From: Betaproteobacteria bacterium
Lineage (GTDB): Bacteria > Pseudomonadota > Gammaproteobacteria > Burkholderiales > Casimicrobiaceae
Length of the DNA stretch: 9,060 nt
Assembly: GCA_013298455.1 (NCBI GenBank)
Contig: JAAFHR010000111.1
Coordinates: forward strand, 1 to 9,060
Reading direction: 5' to 3'
The position numbers and the translations under genes were made by a program. Positions 5,787 to 9,060 of this stretch are shown piece after piece; the first letter of the stretch is position 1; each line of letters starts with the position of its first letter. A model generated the notes under the pieces. That model had not been told where the DNA came from. It made no database searches and was given only the letters and a program-made list of their open reading frames with translations.

Positions 5787-6043
5787 GCACCCGTTAGTTC
5801 GTCTTTCGGACGACGCTTGAATACGACACTGCAACCATCCTGACGCTTGAGTTCACGTCCGTCAATGCGACTAATAACGGTGTACGACATGCAGCGATGT
5901 GCAACGCCATCGCACTGGCTACGCCAATCGCATGCGCGGCAGATATTGCCAAGGCTTTCGGTGGCGACATCGCTTTTGAGCACAGCAATGAATCCATCGG
6001 GTGCTTCATTGGGGTCTAGAACGGCGGGGATCGGCTGTTGCAT
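5777..6043 (-). CDS. small cysteine-cluster protein
   Basis: This is an 88-residue protein with a metal-site-like cluster, N-I-C35-R-A-C38-D-W-R-S-Q-C44-D-G-V-A-H-R-C51, spacing C-x2-C-x5-C-x6-C, plus a further Cys71 in D-G-C-S-V-V-F-K-R. It opens with P-A-V-L-D-P-N-E-A-P-D-G-F-I-A-V-L-K. I recall similar small uncharacterised proteins from proteobacterial accessory regions but cannot name the family. The four cysteines could bind zinc or an Fe-S cluster. Two ATGs are possible: 6070, which overlaps the upstream gene's end by 11 bases, and 6043, preceded by GGGG ten bases upstream. I prefer 6043. The 3' end overlaps the peptidase gene. No signal peptide is seen, so it is probably cytoplasmic. 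Confidence 0.72.
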   Translation of the reverse strand: MQQPIPAVLDPNEAPDGFIAVLKSDVATESLGNICRACDWRSQCDGVAHRCMSYTVISRIDGRELKRQDGCSVVFKRRPKDELTGAWR

Positions 6044-6059
6044 GATCGAAGTTCCCCGA

Positions 6060-6449
6060 CTAGTAATCATGCGGACACAACACGGTGGTCACCGAGCGAT
6101 CCCACTCGGTGATGATCCACACGGTATCGAGCTTGTTTCTTTCGTTCGTCGGTGTGGCTTTGAGCACGGTGGGCGACACGAGCCGATAGACGCTGAGAAT
6201 TCGCGCGTCGCTGTTTTTGATGGCATCGAGATTCTGTTGAAGATCATCGGCATGTAGATCGCCGAAGTCACCGTGCATGTGCCGGTTGAGCAGCAGCGCA
6301 GTAGATGATTGCGTGGCTTGTAACAGTGCGAGCGCGTTTGGCGTGGCGACCACGTTGCCAAGCGGGAATAATGCGGCGGTCGTGATAATGGTCATCGGCA
6401 ACGGCCTGTGAGCGGCAGCCGCGTCAGCGGCATTTGACGGTGTGTTCAT
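6060..6449 (-). CDS. mobile-element-associated protein with WIITE-DRS motif
   Basis: This 129-residue protein belongs to a recognisable uncharacterised family common on plasmids and integrative elements. Hallmarks are L-F-P-L-G-N-V-V-A-T-P-N-A-L (28-41), R-H-M-H-G-D-F-G-D (57-65, usually R-H-x-x-G-D-W-G), R-I-L-S-V-Y-R-L (83-90) and W111-I-I-T-E-W-D-R-S119 followed by T-T-V-L. Relatives are sometimes labelled as a type I restriction subunit M, but there is no methyltransferase motif here and that label should not be used. A 15-residue insert (V-S-P-T-V-L-K-A-T-P-T-N-E-R) separates the last two blocks, which are closer together in the members I recall. The ATG at 6449 has AAAGGA about ten bases upstream; Met19 is an alternative. 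Its stop lies 16 bases before the chosen start of the Cys-cluster gene. The role is unknown. Confidence 0.78.
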   Translation of the reverse strand: MNTPSNAADAAAAHRPLPMTIITTAALFPLGNVVATPNALALLQATQSSTALLLNRHMHGDFGDLHADDLQQNLDAIKNSDARILSVYRLVSPTVLKATPTNERNKLDTVWIITEWDRSVTTVLCPHDY

Positions 6450-6618
6450 GTGGGTTAGATCCTTTCAATAGTTTTGGCGGTTTTGGTAGTTTTGTTGGTT
6501 GCGGTGAAGCAATTGCGTATCGAACAGACGTGACAACTTCTCGGCATGTGCATCCGATACGGTGTGTAGTAAATGAGGGATGATTTAGCGCGAGGCTGCT
6601 GGTGCAGCGTGCGCAGGC
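6450..6618 (-). other. gap between operon genes, with short open frames
   Basis: This 169-base gap breaks an otherwise compact operon. On the minus strand a 39-codon open frame (6584-6465) has coding-like composition (S-D-A-H-A-E-K-L-S-R-L-F-D-T-Q-L-L) but no ATG, GTG or well-placed start. An overlapping 32-codon ATG frame (6553-6455) has three cysteines and ends within the leader of the next gene. Neither is firmly supported. The gap could hold an internal promoter, but none was identified. Confidence 0.3.
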
Positions 6619-7650
6619 TTACTCCGCAGCGACGTACAGCGCGCGAATGATGTCGAACGGTCGTACAGGAAGTCCAGCGCGACTGCGTTCGAGTGCGCAG
6701 CGTTTGATCGTCTCTCTGACGGTCACGAAATCAAAGTGTTTGTTGAAGTCGTCGAATAGTTCACGCCGAAAATCGAAGCCGGTGAACCACTCGGTGAGCG
6801 CATGCACATCTTGAACGCGCATGGGTTGATCGCGTAAGGCTCGTTCGTAGCAGTCAGCAATCTCGCCGGGGTACGTCTCGAATAGGGTCGTTCGCGAATC
6901 GTCTTCGTCGGTGAGCAGCGCGGCATCGTCTTCGTGTTCCAGTAGTAAGGCAACCAGCATGTCATCGGAACGAACAGGTGTTTCGAGCAACATCGTCAAC
7001 AAGTCAGCGGCGACCAGCACGTCGGACAGACACTGTTTGATTTGCCACTCATTGGGTACTAACAAGCCAAGCGCCAGCAGTCGATTGATTGAATTGAAGT
7101 AGCCCTCAACGCTCTTGACCGGCACATCGAACAGCGTAGCGATCACGCCATGACGATGCGCCTCATCATCGAACACGAGATGCGAAAGCACCTTTGTCGG
7201 TAGCGTGTCATGCGAGCCAAACAACGCATACGCCCATTGCAGCATCGTGCGCTCGAAATCGGTCAGTTTCAATATTCGTTGCAACGCGAGCAGATTCGCG
7301 GAAACCATACAGCACAACGTCGGCGCTTCTGGCGGTGTCGTGTCGCGCAAGAACACCGCGTGCTCTGCGGCATCAATTGCTGGAAGCGAAATCATGTAAT
7401 CGGTGACGACGGATAGGTGCGTCGCACCATTTCGTGTGGTGAAGTACCGCGCAATCCATGCAGCAGCAAATCCGGCATCGGGATCAACGCCAACGTTCGG
7501 CAATTCGCAGCCAACGCGGTACAGCATCTGTGCCACGGTTTGACGGGCAAACCGCTGGTTCTCGGGGTGTGGTGCGAGACCGAAAGTCTCCATCGGCAAA
7601 GCGGACAAGCAGACGCCATCGACGGCGCTGTCCAACGACAGGTCGATCAT
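6619..7650 (-). CDS. uncharacterised protein resembling AAA+ ATPase N-terminal domain
   Basis: This 343-residue protein is mostly helical and has no signal peptide or membrane segment. Residues about 118-235 (L-L-A-L-Q-R-I-L-K-L-T-D-F-E-R through the L-L-A-L-G-L-L-V region and L-L-T-M-L-L-E) resemble the winged-helix-like N-terminal region of a group of prophage or plasmid AAA+ ATPases. However, no Walker A (GxxxxGKS/T) or Walker B motif occurs anywhere. The last 100 residues are acidic around 238-252 and end in P-F-D-I-I-R-A-L-Y. It may be a stand-alone adaptor, or an ATPase relative whose catalytic core was lost; the frame is intact, so I annotate a gene. The ATG at 7650 has GAGG five bases upstream. 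It is the first gene of the minus-strand series. The similarity is from memory and moderate at best. Confidence 0.65.
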   Translation of the reverse strand: MIDLSLDSAVDGVCLSALPMETFGLAPHPENQRFARQTVAQMLYRVGCELPNVGVDPDAGFAAAWIARYFTTRNGATHLSVVTDYMISLPAIDAAEHAVFLRDTTPPEAPTLCCMVSANLLALQRILKLTDFERTMLQWAYALFGSHDTLPTKVLSHLVFDDEAHRHGVIATLFDVPVKSVEGYFNSINRLLALGLLVPNEWQIKQCLSDVLVAADLLTMLLETPVRSDDMLVALLLEHEDDAALLTDEDDSRTTLFETYPGEIADCYERALRDQPMRVQDVHALTEWFTGFDFRRELFDDFNKHFDFVTVRETIKRCALERSRAGLPVRPFDIIRALYVAAE

Positions 7651-7735
7651 AAATACCTCAATGGGAAGGGTTAAGAAAAGAAGGGGGAAAGAGAGCGCAA
7701 AACTACGACGGGAAACAAACGCGCAGAAAAGCGAG

Positions 7736-7761
7736 TCGTCATCGTCATCGTCATCACCATC
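7736..7761. repeat. short tandem hexamer repeat (TCGTCA)
   Basis: TCGTCA occurs three times in a row at 7736-7753, followed by the imperfect unit TCACCA and TC. On the minus strand this reads as seven aspartate codons in the same frame as the downstream ATG at 7650, but no start codon precedes it. It may be a slippage-prone tract in the leader of the 343-aa gene. Confidence 0.6.
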
Positions 7762-7950
7762 AAGGCAACATGCCCGTGGCAGTACGCGAGATCAAGATCG
7801 GGAACGAGGGGAAATCAGAGCGACGGTCAGCGCGAACCCAACAACAAGATCAGGCGGCAGCGACGTGCAGAGTGGGGAACAAAACTTAACAAGGTGAGGC
7901 TAGATTCAGCAATCAAGGCGACACCCGAATCGCGCATCGCCTCATCGCAT

Positions 7951-7980
7951 AAAAAAGCCGTTTCGCATGATGAAATCGGC
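7951..7980 (-). terminator. intrinsic terminator, minus strand
   Basis: Read on the minus strand, GCCGATTTC pairs with GAAACGGC (8 pairs with one bulged A) around an ATCATGC loop and is followed directly by six T residues (7956-7951). It would stop minus-strand transcripts coming from the second XRE gene or from a small transcript starting in the AT-rich region. It also insulates the operon that begins at 7650. Confidence 0.7.
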
Positions 7981-8038
7981 GTTTAGCTCACATCTCAATT
8001 TTACACAAAGTTCACTACAAATAGCGTTATATCGGCAT

Positions 8039-8061
8039 TATTAGCAGTATTTATGCTAATA
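8039..8061. repeat. perfect inverted repeat, operator-like
   Basis: TATTAGCA (8039-8046) and TGCTAATA (8054-8061) are perfect 8-bp arms with a 7-base spacer. The 23-bp AT-rich dyad has the size and symmetry of a repressor operator. It would be a poor terminator because the arms are AT-rich and no T-run follows. Confidence 0.5.
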
Positions 8062-8099
8062 TTCATGAAAATACGCAATTTAAGCGGCAAATACTGGAT

Positions 8100-8109
8100 T
8101 TTGCGCAAA
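8100..8109. repeat. 10-bp palindrome TTTGCGCAAA
   Basis: A perfect 10-bp palindrome within the AT-rich intergenic block, 38 bases from the dyad at 8039-8061. It is a possible protein-binding site. A 10-bp palindrome can also occur by chance. Confidence 0.35.
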
Positions 8110-8168
8110 TTCAACGGATTGCGTGTGTTTACCAATCGCATGTTGGTCAGCTACTAAATCATCGTAAA

Positions 8169-8187
8169 TTGCTCAAAACTTGAGCAA
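8169..8187. repeat. inverted repeat TTGCTCAA-AAC-TTGAGCAA
   Basis: Perfect 8-bp arms at 8169-8176 and 8180-8187 with a 3-base spacer. It lies 70 bases downstream of the second XRE stop. It may be a dyad operator, or a weak hairpin in the 3' end of that message; on the minus strand it is followed by only three T residues. Confidence 0.45.
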
Positions 8188-8256
8188 AATCAGTCGCTTG
8201 GGAGTGCCAACGGATGCCGTGGCCACAAGGCGACCGATGACCTACTTTGAGCGCTT

Positions 8257-8502
8257 TTAATCCTTCGAGCCGTTCGCACCCTTCGAGACGGCCGCACGGT
8301 TGTTTGCATGGGTCAGTTCCCACACCTGTTCAGCCAGCGCGTTGTCCTCGCAAAAGAAAAGCGCCGCAGAAATCCCAATTGACTTGGCGAGCCGCAAGAT
8401 CATCGTAAAGTCCGGCTCGTGTACGCCCTGTTCGTAGTGATTCATCCGTGAACTGGCGACCGCTTCATCAAGTCCCGCTTTGATACCGAGTTTCTTCTTC
8501 AT
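8257..8502 (-). CDS. XRE-like regulator lacking the first helix
   Basis: This encodes 81 residues beginning M-K-K-K-L-G-I-K-A-G-L-D-E-A-V-A-S-S-R-M-N-H-Y-E-Q-G-V-H. That segment matches helix 2 and the recognition helix of the XRE protein encoded at 4097-4420 (L-G-I-K-A, D-E, V-A-S, R-x-N-x-Y-E-x-G-x-H). The rest of the domain follows as I-L-R-L-A-K-S-I-G-I-S-A-A-L-F-F-C-E-D. The normal helix 1 (R-L-K-x-A-R-x-x-x-G-L-S-Q) is absent. A TTG-start extension to 8532 adds ten residues but does not restore it, and the three upstream frames do not encode it clearly. The gene may therefore be 5'-truncated and non-functional, or a reduced DNA-binding or interfering protein. The ATG at 8502 lacks a strong ribosome binding site. 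Confidence 0.6.
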   Translation of the reverse strand: MKKKLGIKAGLDEAVASSRMNHYEQGVHEPDFTMILRLAKSIGISAALFFCEDNALAEQVWELTHANNRAAVSKGANGSKD

Positions 8503-8760
8503 CAGCCTAACTAACGTCCGCGTGTGTGGCAACTCGACTCAAAGCAGAAGCTCACGCCGTCAAGCCCAAAGACCGCTAAGCAAGTGTCGTTTTGACGATT
8601 CGCTTGGTCTGGTCGTTTAGTCAAATGTCCAGAGCACCAATGCCAATCGAACCGTGCCGCAAAGTCACGTTCAGGGCTCGACGCTGATCGACGCTTTGCT
8701 ACCCCGAAAGTCTGCACTTAATTCCTCGGACGACTTTGGCGGCGATTCGTGCGGAACAGC
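8503..8760. other. intergenic gap, no supported gene
   Basis: About 258 bases lie between the truncated XRE gene and the transporter. A 68-codon minus-strand frame (8717-8511) spans it, but its composition (many Cys, Trp and Arg, no domain) is not convincing. TCGACGCT occurs twice close together around 8680-8697. Segments here look like decayed intergenic repeat DNA that I associate with Burkholderiales, but no defined element can be drawn. Confidence 0.4.
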
Positions 8761-9060
8761 TCAGTGCGTGTGCGTATGGTGAGCGTCAGGATAATGCTCG
8801 TGCGTATGTTTGAGCGCTGGATGTAGATGCGCATGTGAGTGACGTGTGCCGCGCGCAACCGGTGCCGTATGCTGATGTCCGTGATGCAGGTCATCGACAC
8901 CGTGAACATGTTCATGGTCGTGAACAACCTCACTGTGGACGTGTTCGTGGGAATGGCGCTCACTCAAATGTAGGATGACACCAATGAGCATCAATGCGGC
9001 ACCGATGGCAAGCTGAGTCGTTAGCGGCTCGCCGAATGCGACAACTGCAAGCAAGGCCCC
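8761..9060 (-). CDS. EamA/DMT-family transporter, C-terminal fragment with His-rich tail
   Basis: The frame is open to the right edge and stops at 8761, giving the last 99 residues. It starts with A-L-L-A-V-V-A-F-G-E-P-L-T-T-Q-L, then the final membrane helix I-G-A-A-L-M-L-I-G-V-I-L-H-L. This is the typical end of EamA (drug/metabolite transporter) proteins, where F-G-E-P lies before the last helix. The cytosolic tail H-L-S-E-R-H-S-H-E-H onward holds 24 His in 69 residues, in H-x-H and H-H pairs, and ends H-H-T-H-T-H. A subset of proteobacterial DMT proteins carries such tails, with Y-P-D-x-H-H near the end, as here. The tail suggests binding of divalent metal such as Zn, Ni or Co, which is inference. 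The N-terminus lies outside the window. Confidence 0.88.
   Translation of the reverse strand, partial: GALLAVVAFGEPLTTQLAIGAALMLIGVILHLSERHSHEHVHSEVVHDHEHVHGVDDLHHGHQHTAPVARGTRHSHAHLHPALKHTHEHYPDAHHTHTH

Larger units (their letters stand above)
7651..8256. other. 606-base intergenic region
   Basis: No convincing gene is present. From about 7655 to 7900 the plus strand is strongly purine-rich, so the minus-strand leader of the 343-aa gene is pyrimidine-rich. A 78-codon plus-strand frame here (7661-7897) has very biased composition and no ribosome binding site. From about 7990 to 8190 the DNA is AT-rich and carries several perfect inverted repeats. A minus-strand terminator lies between these two halves. 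The promoter of the minus-strand operon is probably in this region, but no clear -35/-10 pair was found. Confidence 0.6.

Noticed and set aside
6060..6449. Type I restriction subunit M
   Set aside because: Database-style label for this family, but no methyltransferase motif (NPPF or similar) is present and the protein is only 129 residues.
7736..7761. CRISPR-like repeats
   Set aside because: The repeat unit is only six bases, in direct tandem without spacers.
7661..7897. Plus-strand 78-residue Ser/Arg-rich protein
   Set aside because: The composition follows from purine-rich DNA and the hexamer repeat, there is no ribosome binding site, and it is antisense to the leader of the 343-aa gene.
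8511..8717. Minus-strand 68-residue frame between XRE and the transporter
   Set aside because: No domain, odd composition, no start signal, and it overlaps the possible XRE 5' extension; probably chance.

Overview
The window looks like chromosomal DNA from a betaproteobacterium, most likely Burkholderiales. This is a judgement from gene content: a DUF3833/SDR/NTF2 lipid-type cluster, a DMT transporter with a very His-rich tail, and small XRE regulators of the type carrying a DE-VAS-R-N-YE-G-H signature. The sequence is moderately GC-rich, with AT-rich intergenic islands near 4000-4080 and 8000-8180. No lineage marker was aligned, so the assignment is tentative.

Region 1 (1-1908, plus strand) is the tail of a tight operon: the C-terminus of a GPH-type MFS transporter, a DUF3833 lipoprotein, a classical short-chain dehydrogenase and an NTF2/SnoaL-like protein. 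The junctions are a 4-base overlap and two 2-base gaps. This set often lies near cyclopropane-synthase-like methyltransferases, FAD oxidoreductases and RpoE/ChrR regulators, so a role in membrane fatty-acid modification is likely. Those partner genes would lie left of the window.

Region 2 (1949-2146) is a tRNA-Lys(UUU) gene with a good promoter and a strong intrinsic terminator. To its right the character changes to accessory DNA: clustered TTGCCAG repeats, a decayed HD-GYP gene, then a secreted serine hydrolase (minus) divergent from an XRE regulator (plus). Their shared promoter region holds two copies of a 15-bp dyad that are good operator candidates.

Region 3 (4444-7650, minus strand) is the most interesting part. 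In transcription order it contains a 343-aa protein resembling the N-terminal helical domain of certain AAA+ ATPases but lacking any Walker motif, a WIITE-WDRS protein typical of plasmids and integrative elements, an 88-aa cysteine-cluster protein, a probable C39-like papain-fold cysteine peptidase, and a 201-aa protein with a twin-arginine-type signal. The last four are tightly packed or overlapping and probably co-translated. I know of no described system with this composition.

Region 4 (7651-8760) is mostly non-coding. It holds a purine-skewed leader with a hexamer repeat, a minus-strand terminator, several perfect inverted repeats, and a second XRE-like gene that lacks the first helix of the fold. 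It is related to the first regulator, so the two flank the minus-strand operon. The window ends inside an EamA/DMT transporter (minus) with a tail of 24 histidines in 69 residues.

No transposase, integrase, rRNA or CRISPR array was found.
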